From Megaleporinus macrocephalus (taxonomy: Eukaryota > Chordata > Actinopteri > Characiformes > Anostomidae): a stretch of DNA of 64,000 bases. The stretch spans positions 12,847,774 through 12,911,773 of the forward strand of contig CM038716.1 in the NCBI GenBank assembly GCA_021613375.1. Direction: 5' to 3'. The position numbers and the translations under genes were made by a program. Under the pieces are notes generated by a model. That model was not told the origin of the DNA and ran no database searches. It saw only the letters and a list, made by a program, of their open reading frames with translations. Shown here piece by piece: positions 46,627 through 58,160 of this stretch; position 1 is the stretch's first letter, and each line of letters opens with the position of its first letter.

Positions 46627-46824
46627 AAAAAACAAAAAAAAAGACGTCGGTCAGGCTGACCTCACGTCTCAGAGGAGTGGACCAGCGAGAAATCTAACAC
46701 ACACAACCTTCCTCTCTTCCCAGACGTGGTCGATCAGCCGAGACGGTCCAGTCTTGTTCACTAACACTGGACGTCAATAGTCACCCAAATTGTTCAGTTT
46801 CTGAAGGTCTGCATGTGAAACGTA

Positions 46825-47303
46825 AATTAAAAAATAACTCTTAATTAAATAAGACCTGTTCACACTTTATATTTTATATTTAATTATAACAAAAAATATA
46901 TCAACTAAACATTAATGCATTCAAACTGCATATCTGTATTAATGAACCTAAAAACATTGTAAATCTAAATTAATTCCACTCCAATAAATAACTCAATGTC
47001 AATAAAATTGTTTATAAAATAAATAAATTCAAACATAATTATAAGGATTATATTATATATGTAAAATTACTGTGAAACTTCAATAACAACATGAAATATA
47101 CATTTAAAAAATGTAATTAAACAAAAATCAGAATAGTAAAATATGTTGAAATGTATAACACATACAGAAATGACTTGAGGACCCAAAACCATTATGGGGT
47201 GCTTGCTGGCGTGTGAATCAGGAGCTCAAAAACACTCCACAATAAATCCTAATATTTATTATTATTATTATTATTGTACTAAACTCCATGCTAAAATATA
47301 GTT
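46825..47303. repeat. AT-rich segment, copy 2 of intronic 44455-45025
   Basis: Collinear with copy 1 over about 480 bp with small insertions and deletions, ending at CTCCATGCTAAAATATAGTTC in both copies. Its orientation is the same as copy 1. Confidence 0.88.
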
Positions 47304-47872
47304 CTCGAGAAACCTGAGTTCAGGGTTGTTCACAGTGGTGGTAAAGGTAACCAGACGTCCCAGAGGCTGAAAAATGCTCAAGTTCTGCTTTCGGTACTTA
47401 AACTCTCACAAAAGTGGACCTTCGGGTCCAAACGCATGGAAGCACCTACAACAGGACTAAATAACAAGTCTGTCTACATGTCCACTGCACGCCCAGTGAA
47501 GCTCTGATCACCTTTATAGTGAACAGGAAGTGATATTAAACCACGTAATCAAGTCTGTGCCACTTTAATGAAGCGAAGTTCAAAATTTGGGTGACTGTTG
47601 ACTTCCAGTGTTAGAAACTAGCAGTGGTTTCCAAGCTGTTCCGCGAAGGCTCAGCGTGTCTTCAGGCTTTCGTTCCTGTTTAGTCACTCGCTCAGTCTTT
47701 GAGACCGACCACGGACAAGACACGCTGGACACCACTGACCTCACAGCTCCAGTTCAAAGCTGTAGAAGCAGAGCTTGGACGCCAAACCTGCCTCGGCCGA
47801 CGGACCTCATCTGAGCTAAGAGGGAAACCGTGTGCGTTAGACTTCCTGTACCTGTTCCCTTAAACAATGCTG

Positions 47873-48133
47873 GCAGGCTGGCCAAAAGTTTGGGGACACC
47901 TTATGAAACCCTACTCTCCTCGCTGCTACGCTCAGAACTACACTTCTCAGAGACCTCCTCGGCGTGAAACACACACTGAAACTCTCTCAGGTGTCTGCAC
48001 TGAAAGGTCTGAGCGCCGGCATCACAAGAAGAAGAAAGTGGAGTGATTCAATAAACAGCACTAACACTATTCACACGTGTGATGTCATTAACCCGGTTTG
48101 AGAAAGCTAGGCGTCCCCAAACTTTAGACAGGC
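47873..48133. mobile_element. MITE-like element with about 28-bp imperfect inverted ends
   Basis: The left end GCTGGCCAAAAGTTTGGGGA continues into CACC, and its inverted partner GGCGTCCCCAAACTTTAGAC lies at 48110-48129. The ends resemble those of Tc1-like elements (GGCCAAAAGT). The roughly 260-bp interior carries no coding sequence. Confidence 0.7.
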
Positions 48134-48676
48134 AGGGCGTAAAGCTACTAACAACGAAAAATCAAAAACGCTAAATTAGAGCTCAGTTTCGCTTCGTACC
48201 CACGTCTGGAATCTGCTTCTCCGTCGTCCGCACTGGATCGTTTCCCTCATGCTCTTGTTTTTCAAGTCTTATTTTATTCGAGTTGAAAGCCAGTCTTATT
48301 CAGTACTGTCTTAAAGACTATCCCTGTTTCAGTACTACTGATAACATAGCCATAGCCTACCTCTCAAAACGACTTCAGATGAAATAGCGTATGCATAGAC
48401 CTTTTAAGAGTAATCTTTCTTTTCCTCCTGCCGAGAGAACGAGAGACTTTCAGTATTAAAACAGTAACCCAAAGGACTAATACGAGAACATGGTTTATTA
48501 TTCTAGAGTCCAATGCCGTTAGGTGCTGAAGTCAGACAGGCACATTGACCCCTACGTGGAGAAAATACTAAAAGATGTTTGGAAATATTAACATTTATTC
48601 TTGATTTGAATGATTTTGTTTTGCTTGGATCTTTTTTTACTGTAAATATTGTAAGTACTTGTAGTATAGAATTGAA

Positions 48677-48682
48677 ATTAAA
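48677..48682 (+). terminator. Candidate distal poly(A) signal ATTAAA
   Basis: ATTAAA in GAAATTAAAACAATCTTTTG, preceded by TGTAAATA-type motifs and followed by GT-rich sequence (GTGCAGGTCTTGTGG), a reasonable downstream element. Confidence 0.45.
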
Positions 48683-48700
48683 ACAATCTTTTGCCCAGTA

Positions 48701-49145
48701 ATGTGCAGGTCTTGTGGTTCCTCACTCATAATATTTCAAATCATATTTATTTTAGATTTGGAATCATATCTATTATGTTTGTAGACACAATAGTGCAGTT
48801 TATAAAGTTTATAATAGTCCATACAGTACAAGTGTTAGTCAATTCGGGACATTATTATATTTAAAGTTGTATTTACTCAGTAAAACACTTTATTATTAAA
48901 TATTAATCAGTATTAATAGAATAAGTAGAGCTTTTACACTTTATTATTAAATATTAATCAGTATTAATAGAGTAAGTAGTGCTTTTCCATTCGTCAGTGT
49001 GTTTATTTAACTCTTTCCAAGCTTCTCCTAAACAACCCAGTATTATTATCAGTTCTCATCTAATACCTGCTTTGACTGCTCAGTACTTCATTAAGATAAA
49101 TCAAGAAATTTGAATACAACATATGGAATGAGGCACAAAAGGAGA
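48701..49145. other. AT-rich intergenic sequence
   Basis: A segment containing CACTTTATTATTAAATATTA followed by ATCAGTATTAATAGA occurs twice about 50 bp apart (around 48890 and 48938). Nothing coding is seen. Confidence 0.5.
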
Positions 49146-49149
49146 TTGT

Positions 49150-50045
49150 ACGCTATATGGCCAAAAGTATATGGACACCTGACCATCATACCTATATGGT
49201 ATTGTTGGAAAACCTTGGGCATTAATATAGACTTCTGGAATGTGTCCGTAGGAATTCAGTCAAAAGAGCATTTATAAGGTGCTGATGTTGGGCTGGATTT
49301 CAATCCATGTTCTAGTTGATCCTGAATGAAGGTGTTCAGTGGGGTTGAGGTTAGGACTGTGAGTTCCTCCACACCAGCTCCTCAAACCGTGTCAGGCTTT
49401 GTGTACAGGGACACACAGGTTCTTCCCCAAACTGCTGCCACAAAGTTGGAACCATATGCTTGTGTTAAATGTCTGCAGCATTAACGTCACACTGCACTGG
49501 AACTGAGGAGCCCAAACCCTGAACCCACCAAGACCATTATTCCCCCTCTACCAAACTTTACTACATCACCTTTCACTTGAACTGAGACCAAACCCTGAAC
49601 CCCCCCCAGATCATTATCCCCCCTCCACCAACCTATCATTAGCATCACTCTTCACTGGAACTGAGGTTCCGAGTCCAAACCCTGTCAGCCAGCCCCACCA
49701 GACCATTAACCCCCCCTTTACCAAACTTTACTGTAGCATTGACATCACCCTTCACTGGAACTAAGGGTCAAAGTCCAAACCCTGAAACTCCCCCAGACCA
49801 TTATCCCCCCTCCACCGAACTTTACTGTATCATTAACATGACCTATCTCTGGAACAGAGGGTCTGAGTCCAAACCCTGCCAGCCAGACCCCCCAACACCC
49901 ACCAGACCATTATGCCACCTCCACCAAACTTTATTGTGGCATTAACATCATCTTCCACTGGAACTGAGGGTCTGAGTCCAAACTCTGCCAGCCAGCCCCA
50001 GCAGACCATTATCCCCCCTCCACCAAACTTTACTGTAACATTTCC
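49150..50045 (-). mobile_element. Tc1/mariner transposase relic with internally amplified core segment
   Basis: The left end carries TATGGCCAAAAGTATATGGACACC, split here as TATGGCCAAAAGTATATGGA plus CACC, typical of Tc1-like termini. On the minus strand, LNPTEHL is encoded near 49335 and, further on, copies of a segment reading TVKFGGGGIMVWG-like words, the conserved stretch between the catalytic residues of Tc1-like transposases. That segment is repeated about six times with spacings of 76-111 bp (49551, 49627, 49721, 49814, 49925, 50023), so coding DNA has become a minisatellite. The transposase is not functional. Confidence 0.78.
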
Positions 50046-51055
50046 AGTAGGTAGCGTCTCCTGGATTCATCCTCCAAACCGAGATCCCTCCATCAGCCTG
50101 GCAGATAGTGATGAAGTCACTGAGCTCGTTATTCATTCTGCTGTCAGATGTGTGTGTGTGGTGCGGAGAGCCGCGCTGTGGTGGTCCGGAGGGGGAAAGG
50201 CTAAACGCAGGAACAAGAGCGGAAGGTGGGTCTTTATGTTTCGTGTACAATGCTGTGAAAAAGACGAAGTGATGAAAAGTGGCTGAGCGTGGGCGGAAGA
50301 CGCGACCCCGAGCGCCATGAGCTCCTCTGACAGCAGGCAAATGTTCTCACTCGTCCAGACGAAGTTCACGGACGGCGCGAGTGATTGAGCTTCGGCGTTT
50401 AATTTGAAGGGTCAAGGAGCAAAATGCTGTTAGCACAAACGTGAGAACCCGGCGTCGCTCATGATCTTCCACACGCGCCGTAGTGAAAGCTCTTCACTGC
50501 TCGGAGCAGAAGGAGCTTATCACAGCAGCCACACTGAACTGCCAGCCTGTGAGGGGTCTTCAGATTCAAACACAGTCACAGCTTCTCAGCACATCTCTCT
50601 GTGTTCACTGCTAAACATGCCATTAACCGAATCGTGTGGAGGTTTTACTTTAACAGGAACCGGAGGGGTCTACTCGGCCACCCCCCCACCAACTTTCATC
50701 CCAAACATAGCAACAGCTCACAGCCCAATCATAGACATGGTATTTCAGTGACACTTCCTATGAATCCTGTGTTCATAACGCATTATAGAGGCATTCATAA
50801 AGTTCAGAACACTTTCTAGCATAGAAGTATATACTCATATAACCTCCATCCATAAGAACACTGACTAACACTTACTATTAGGGGTGCCAAATTCCAGGAA
50901 TTTTTAAAGTTGGGAAATTCACCATGGGAATTATTGGAAATAAAATGGGATTATGAGAAACTTACATATAGTTGGTAAAAAAAATATACTGAAGCATAAT
51001 CTTGGCTAAATTGTTACACAAACTCTTTGCACAGAAACAAATTATGGGTTAACAG
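50046..51055. other. Unique intergenic sequence
   Basis: No recognised gene. The block at about 50040-50460 is GC-balanced and unique. From about 50880 a GGGGTGCCAAATTCCAGGAA stretch resembles a dispersed repeat end, uncertain. Confidence 0.4.
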
Positions 51056-51782
51056 TGTAGGACTGTGAGTTCCTCCACACCAGCTCCTCAAACCGTGTCA
51101 GGCTTTGTGTACAGGGACACACGGGTTCTTCCCCAAACAGCTGCCACAAAGTTGGAAACATATGCTTGTGTTAAATGTCTGCAGCATTAACGTAACACTG
51201 CACTGGAACTGAGGAGCCCAAACCCTGAACCCACCAAGACCATTATTCCCCCTCTACCCAACTTTACTACATCACCTTTCACTTGAACTGAGACCAAACC
51301 CTGAACCCCCCCCAGATCATTATCCCCCCTCCACCAACCTATCATTAGCATCACTCTTCACTGGAACTGAGGAGCCCAAACCCTGAACCCACCAAGACCA
51401 TTATTCCCCCTCTACCCAACTTTACTGTCTCATTAACATCACCTTCACTTGAACTGAGACCAAACCCTGAAGCCCCCCAGATCATTATCCCCCCTCCACC
51501 AAACTTAACTGTGTCATTATCATCACTCTCCAAACCCTGTCAGCCAGCCCCACCAGACCATTAACCCCCCCTTTACCAAACTTTACTGTAGCATTAACCT
51601 CACCCTTTACTGGAACTGAGGGTCAAAGTCCAAACCCTGAAACTCCCCCAGACCATTATCCCCCCTCCACCAAACTTTACTGTATCATTAACATGACCTA
51701 TCTTTTGAACAGACCCTGCCAGCCAGACCCCCCAACCCCCACCAGAACATTAATTCCCCTCCACCAAACTTTATAATCATTA
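51056..51782 (-). mobile_element. Second Tc1/mariner relic with amplified core segment
   Basis: Begins with GGACTGTGAGTTCCTCCACA exactly as at 49355 in the first copy, but lacks the terminal end. The core segment is present about seven times (51257, 51332, 51416, 51500, 51576, 51669, 51764). A minus-strand open frame at 51351-51533 reads TVKFGGGGIMIWG and later TVKLGRGGIMV, showing two successive copies of the same transposase segment in one frame. Confidence 0.78.
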
Positions 51783-52405
51783 AATTATAAAAAAATTTAA
51801 TCATTATATAGGCTTATCATAGGCATTATAAAGTATTATCTATGTTACATAACACATTATAAATGCATCTGCTGCACCAGAACTGCTTTATTTATTAATT
51901 TATTATTTATTCATCATAACTTTTATAAGTAGAGTGAATTTTATGGAGTTAATTTTTAGTTAACTGGATTGCAATTCTAGACTAGCGGACTACAGGTGCT
52001 AGACTGTTAGCACTTAGCAACCAAAGCTAACTAGTTATCAGCACAGAGAGCTGGAATATAGTTAATATTAGCAATAGTCCTGTATTAACAGTTAAATGTA
52101 GGTGCTGTGGCTGGATCCCATTTGGTATCACTGGTACACACTTCAGGTACACAAACCTAGATTACAGATATGATGATCCTCAGAGTGATGATGTGAGCAG
52201 CTCAAAAAGCATAGTTGTCCTTTTGCCTTCAGAACTTCTGAGCGGTTTAGGCTACAAAGATGATCCACATATCAGAGCATTCAGTAGAACATGATCAAGT
52301 TCTGACGTCAGCAACATCGAGTAGTCCATCTCGAAATCCACCAAAATTCTGAAATTAGTTTTCTGCTTTTAGACGACACTTTATAACAAACATGATTCAC
52401 AGACC
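51783..52405. other. AT-rich intergenic sequence
   Basis: No coding region or clear repeat family is recognised. Confidence 0.5.
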
Positions 52406-52406
52406 A

Positions 52407-52490
52407 GACCCTTCAGCAGATCCTTCAGCAGACCCTTCAGCAGACCCTTCAGCAGACCCTTCAGCAGATCCTTCAGCAGACCCTGCTCTC
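52407..52490. repeat. 12-bp tandem repeat (CCTTCAGCAGAC)
   Basis: About seven copies of CCCTTCAGCAGA, with ATCC variants. Confidence 0.9.
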
Positions 52491-54415
52491 ACTAACCAGT
52501 GAGTTCATCCACCTCTGACCACCCATCAGCCAACAGTCCGGCTCCAGATACCTCCCAAAATCCACTCACTCCTATTATAGCAGCTTACAAACACTCCAAA
52601 CACACAAATCCTGAAAAAAAGGTCTTGTCTTGTCTTGTTTATGTCTCCCTGTCATTACCATGTGGTTTCTGTTTCTGTTTTGTCTCGTGCTCCTTGTCCC
52701 CACCCTCATGTCTCCGCCCTCATGTCTCCCCCCTCATGTCTCCCCCCTCTCGTTTGCCAGGTGGGTGTTGCTAGATATGTCTGCCCCTTGTTTCAGCCAC
52801 CTGTACTTCATCACCCTCACCCCTCACACCCACTCCACAGTGTGTGGTATTGTTTGTACTCCAGCATGTTCAAACCAAGCCTCCTTTGTTGTACGAGCTA
52901 GGCTATGCTAAACTAAGCTATGCTATGCTAAGCTACGCCAAGCCTGGCCCTTTCAGGGGCTGTGATATATTCTCTGTTCTTACAGGGCAGTAACACCTAG
53001 AGCTAAACCCTCCCTTCCTCGCCTGCTCTATCCTCTGCTCCTACAGGAGACCATCGTCTAGAACCTCCAGTCCAAGCTCAGGTAACAACCCTTTGCTGCA
53101 TACACCCCACCCTGCTCAGCCTGCTCACCTCCATCAGGCACTCCTGGTTTGCTGGCTAACACACCTCCGCTCAGCCCCGTACTCTGCTCATTGCAGTTCC
53201 CTGTTCTAAATAAATGGATCTTATGGATCTTACCTTTATCTCTGAGCTTTGTGAGTTGTTACAGTATCTGAGCTGACGCTTGTACAGGTAAATATTTAAG
53301 AAATTTTGCAGCCGCCGGATACATTTGTGATCAAAAACGAGCCAAATTTAAGAAGACATCAAAATTCTGTTCATCAAATAACGGCATAGCTGAGTAGTCC
53401 AGGGTCTCCTGACCATAACAACGTATGGCATGTGTGGATATCTCATGTAATTACTTAACTAATTGTACATGTACTTGAGCAAAATACCAAAACAATTATA
53501 AAGAAGGGTTCTAAAGGTTATGAGCAGTGTGGACAGTGGTGGAGGGGGGACAATCCAGCTCTGGCATGAGACACGGCATCCAGCGTTGAAACCCTCAGGA
53601 TCTTCTTGAACTTCAGAGAAGAACTACTGAAGCTTCCCCTCAGAAATCAAGTGTCCAGCTTATCTGCTGATGAAGCTCGTGTTGATGTTTGAGCAGGTTC
53701 TTCCAGGAGCACACAGCAGTTTTGTTGAACGTCCTGCTTTTCCCGGGATGCACCAAAGCTGTTATCCGGTTTAGGCCTCGCTCGCCAGGCTGCTTCGCGG
53801 GAAGATTGAATAATACCGCACAGCGTATGTGCTCGCTCATGCAGGGTGCGTTCATTTCCACTCCGGGAAGCTGGAGTGTCAGGACACATCAGGCAACGAG
53901 AGAAGCAAAACGAACAGGAGAGCGCGTCCCACCCGTCGCCACCTGCAGGAAAACAGGGATACTCACTGGACCGGAATAGCACTCAGCCAGTCACAGCGCG
54001 CATCAGACCCGCGCCGCTCATCCTGCGGTGAATCAGCGGTGACAGCGCGGGGACGAAGGCAGGAGACGAGGACGAAGGTCACATTCGGACACGACAGGAT
54101 TATGAACCTTCCTTCAGTGAATCGACGTAACCAGCGAACAAAGGAACCGATTCAGACCACCTTCCACCGAACAGACGATGAGCTTCTGTCTGTATCGCTA
54201 ACAACAGCTGCCCACCAGACACAGACTGAAGCTCTGTTCCTCTCCGAGTCTCCTGTTTTTAAATAACTAGAAGTATCACCACTATTGCTTCTTATCTAGA
54301 GATGCATCAGTACTATTGGCTGTGTCTCAAATCCTACTGAGCTCCTACATAGGCAGCATTGTACGTCATAGTAGCTCCCGACATGTAGACTCTCCCAATT
54401 CTTACATACCTTAAT
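52491..54415. other. Intergenic sequence without a supported gene
   Basis: Several overlapping open frames of 60-145 codons occur at 52499-52911 and 53640-54266 on both strands, but none shows a domain, and the sequence has low-complexity parts (CTCATGTCTCCCCCCTCATG near 52710, GCTATGCTAAGCTA near 52920). The GC-balanced part at 53680-54260 could be a constrained non-coding region. Confidence 0.4.
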
Positions 54416-54429
54416 CATACCTCTACTGA

Positions 54430-55315
54430 TGGTCTCTCTTTAGGACACTATGGTCTCTCTACAGGACAGTATGGTCTCCCAACATGATAGTACAGCCTCG
54501 CTACAAGACAGTACAGTCTCTTTACGGGTCAGGACAGTACAGTCTCTCCATAAGACAATACAGTCTCTCTACAGTCTTCCTAGAGGACAGTACAATCTCT
54601 CTACAGGACAGGGCCGTCAATTTTTACAGGACAGTACTGTCTCTCTACATGACAGTATGGTCTCTCTAGGACAGTATGGTCTTCCCAGAGGACAGTACAT
54701 TTTCTCTACAGGATAGTATGGTCTCTCTACAGGGCAGTATGGTCTTCATAGAGGACAGTTCAATCTCTCTACTGGACAGGACAGTCAGTTTCTACAAGAC
54801 AGTATGGTCTTTCTAGAGGACAGTACAATCTCTCTACAGTACAGGACAGACAAGTTCTACAAGACTGTATGGTCTTGATAGAGGGCAGTACAATCTCTCT
54901 ACAGGACAAGACAGTCAATTTGTACAAGACAGTACAGTCTCTCTACAAGACAGTACGGTCTTCCTAGAGGACAGTGCAGTCTCCCTCCAGGACAGTATGG
55001 TCTTCCTAGAGGACAGTGCAGTCTCCCTACAGGACAGTATGGTCTTCCTAGAGGACAGTGCAGTCTCCCTACAGGACAGTATGGTCTTCCTAGAGGACAG
55101 TGCAGTCTCCCTACAGGACAGTATGGTCTTCCTAGAGGACAGTGCAGTCTCCCTACAGGACAGTATGGTCTTCCTAGAGGACAGTGCAGTCTCTCTACAG
55201 GACAGTATGGTCTTCCTAGAGGACAGTGCAGTCTCTCTACAGGACAGTATGGTCTTCCTAGAGGACAGTACGGTCTCTCTACAGGACAGTATGGTCTTTC
55301 CATTTCTGGAGTCGC
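54430..55315. repeat. 42-bp dimeric minisatellite (two 21-bp halves)
   Basis: The right part (from about 54950) is regular: CTACAGGACAGTATGGTCTTC alternates with CTAGAGGACAGTGCAGTCTCC, each 21 bp. The left part is a disordered version of the same words. Because 21 and 42 are multiples of three, single frames stay open on both strands. Confidence 0.94.
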
Positions 55316-55379
55316 CAGTGTGACCAGTAAGGTGGAGTAAATGAAAAGGCTGCTGGTTCTCCGTAACAGGCCTCACTCA

Positions 55380-55905
55380 GAGATGAGTGTGAGCAGGAGG
55401 AGCGAGCACAGAGATGAGTGTGAACAGGAGGAGCGAGCACAGAGATGAGTGTGAGCAGGAGGAGCGAGCACAGAGATGAGTGTGAGCAGGAGGAGCGAGC
55501 ACAGAGATGAGTGTGAGCAGGAGGAGCGAGCACAGAGATGAGTGTGAGCAGGAGGAGCGAGCACAGAAATGAGTGTGAGCAGGAGGAGCGAGCACAGAGA
55601 TGAGGGTGAGCAGGGGGAGCGAGCACAGAGATGAGTGTGAGCAGGAGGAGCGAGCACAGAGATGAGTGTGAGCAGGAGGAGCGAGCACAGAGATGAGTGT
55701 GAGCAGGAGGAGCGAGCACAGAGATGAGTGTGAGCAAGAGGAGCGAGCACAGAGATGAGTGTGAGCAAGAGGAGCGAGCACAGAGATGAGTGAGCAGGAG
55801 GAGCGAGCACAGAGATGAGTGTGAGCAGGAGGAGCGAGCACAGAGATGAGTGTGAGCAGGAGGAGCGAGCACAGAGATGAGTGTGAGCAGGAGGAGTGAG
55901 CACAG
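55380..55905. repeat. 31-bp minisatellite, about 17 copies
   Basis: The unit is CAGAGATGAGTGTGAGCAGG followed by AGGAGCGAGCA. Copies are nearly identical, with single-base variants and one copy short of TG. All three minus frames are open (up to 295 codons with flanks) because the unit lacks stops on that strand. Confidence 0.95.
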
Positions 55906-56057
55906 CGCCGCTGCTCGCCGTTAGCACTCCCCCGAGAGCCGGTGCTAATTAGTGCCCCAGTGTGACTGTGAGAGCGCCGCTCATCTGGGATGCTAATGAG
56001 CTCCGAGCCAGCAGTGCTTTCTGTCTGCACCTGACACGACATCAGAGCTTCACCTCT

Positions 56058-56250
56058 CACCCCCCCCCCACAGCACCCCCCCACAGCACCCCCCCACAGC
56101 ACCCCCCCAAACCCCCCCCCCACAGCACCCCCCCCCAAACACCCCCCCACAGCACCCCCCCACAGCACCCCCCCAAGCCACCCCCAAAAACCCCCCCACA
56201 GCACCCCCCCCAAACACCCCCCCAAACACCCCCCCACAGCACCCGCCCCA
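56058..56250. repeat. C-run array (ACAGCACCCCCCC)
   Basis: Blocks of seven or more C are separated by ACAGCA or AAACA. The complementary strand has many G-runs and could form G-quadruplexes, and the C strand could form i-motifs. Confidence 0.92.
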
Positions 56251-56299
56251 ACACCCTCACACATACAGATTCACTACTGTTCAGTTTCACATCACTCCT

Positions 56300-57720
56300 A
56301 TAAACCATTTTCTTACTAATTCATTAATAATAATAGTTTAAATAACAATAAAATTAAACTATTTTTAAATTTGGAACAGTATTAATATTAATATATGTAA
56401 ATTAGATCTGTACTGATTGGCCAGATTCAGATTTTGGTAGCCCAGTCAGAAACACTGCATTTAACTTTAGTGTAAATGGGTGGAGCTAAACTTCTTTAGG
56501 CTGAATAGATGGATGTATGTATTTTATTTACTGCAACCATATATAATCATTTAACACAAACAAATATTAATGTTATTCAAATGTTCATTTCTTTAGAATT
56601 TTTACTAAGAACATTTAATTTTTGATATATATTTTAATGAGAACTTTCTTTTTGATGTTCATTCTATTAATTCTATGACGACTAATACTGATAATACTAA
56701 TTTTTACATCCTTATAATCTTCATTGAGTTTTTTTTAGAATTTCATTTTGAATATAAATTTTATTTGAACATTCTGGCTGTTAATTTCTTTAGAATTTTA
56801 TTCTGGATATTAATTTAGTAGAACTTTCTTTTTTCTATAAAAACATAATTCTAAATTTGATCTAGACTAGACTAGATTTTTATATTACTTTTTATTTCAC
56901 TCAAATAGGACCTGAATTAAAAGTTAATTTTGCATGTTACGTTTTCTGGATATTAATAAATTAATTCTAGATCTAGATCTTTTTCTAAATGTAAATCCTA
57001 ATTGTATTTTAATCTTAATTTTACCATTTATTCTGGATATTAATTGATTGGAACTTGATGTCAATTTTATTAGAACTTTATTCTGGATTTGAATTTTATT
57101 AGAGCTTAATTCTGGATTTGAACTTAATTAAAACTTCATTCTTGACATGATATTTATTGATATTTATTAGATTTTAATTCTGGGTGTTAATTGTATTAGA
57201 ACAATATTCTGGACATCTTATTGAACTTCATATTCATATTCAAATTCATATTATGTTTATTTCACTCTGAATAAGAACTGAATTAGGAATGTGTTAGAAC
57301 TTCATTTCAGTTATTAATTCTATGTAGGCCAGCGGGTTCTAACCCACCTTCCTGCAGAGCCACAATTTGCCACCTGGTCCAGCTAATCCACCTCCTCCTA
57401 AAGCCATGATTGGCTGTATGTAGGGACGAGGCAGCTCACTGGAGGCAGGTTAGAACTCTTAAGGAAGGCAGATTTCCAGGAGTAGGTCTGGGGACAACTT
57501 GATTAGAAAATTCTGGATATTAATTTTATAAAAGCTTCATTTTGGATATGAATTTTGGTGAAACCTCATCCTGGATGTTAATTTTTGAGAATTTTATTGT
57601 ATAATATTCTGGTTATTAGTATTGTTCTGACTATTAACTCTATTAGTTCTTTATTCTGAAGGAGAAGTCTATAGTAGTCTATAGTGTCTGTATGAGGTTA
57701 TTAAATTATTTATTATTATA
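56300..57720. repeat. AT-rich, old degenerate repeat (TTCTGGATATTAATTTTATT)
   Basis: Words such as TTAGAACTTTATTCTGGATT and GAATTTTATTAGAGCTTAAT recur at irregular intervals of about 30 bp between about 56590 and 57620. They are interrupted by a unique stretch at about 57325-57500. The pattern looks like a decayed minisatellite. Confidence 0.55.
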
Positions 57721-57759
57721 TAATATTATTATATTAATATCTATAGGCTGTGGCATGTG

Positions 57760-58160
57760 CAGTTTGGCTACTGTGGCCTCCTGTTTAATTAATTCCTCGC
57801 CGAGTTTCCAGTTTCGGCCAGTTCCATATGGCGCTCTCCGCGCAAGCTGGAGTTGATTAGCTGTGACGGTGTCGGCCTGAGGGTCACCATTAAGGACCGT
57901 TGTCTGAAACTGGACGTCGGGCTCGGGCAGCTTGCGGGGGCCGCGGGGCACGTCCTGTCAGTGGAGCGCGTAATGGGCGTTCTCGCCGGTCGGGCCGTAT
58001 GCCTGGCACTTTATCACCGTAATCAAACCGGCAGGACGGCTCTCGCCCTGTTCGGGGCTGTTAGGTGCTGATAAGTTTCTGCCTCTGGCGGCGGGTTGTG
58101 GAGTCCAGCTGGCCGACTCGGCCCGAGGCGGCTGGTAACGAGGCTGCAACTTCATGACTC
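57760..58160. other. GC-rich unique island; candidate conserved non-coding element
   Basis: About 400 bp of unique, CpG-bearing sequence sit between AT-rich and repetitive DNA. Words such as GGAGTTGATTAGCTGTGACG, GGGTCACCATTAAGGACCGT and TTTATCACCGTAATCAAACC give dense TAAT/ATTA-type cores. A 72-codon + frame and an 81-codon minus frame cross it without a recognisable domain. Regulatory identity is inference. Confidence 0.4.

Larger units (their letters stand above)
46314..48700 (+). other. igsf11: Probable igsf11 3' UTR and immediate downstream sequence
   Basis: No further coding exon is expected after the PDZ ligand. Candidate poly(A) signals are AATAAA at 46435 and 46621, and ATTAAA at 48677 preceded by TGTAAATATTGTAAGTACTT, which looks like the end of a long 3' UTR. 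The 46621 signal is followed by a genomic A-rich run. The stretch also holds the second copy of the intronic AT-rich segment and a MITE. Which site is used cannot be told from sequence alone. Confidence 0.55.

Noticed and set aside
55279..56264. Open frames up to 295 codons on the minus strand
   Set aside because: They come from a 31-bp repeat plus C-run tract; low-complexity peptide only.
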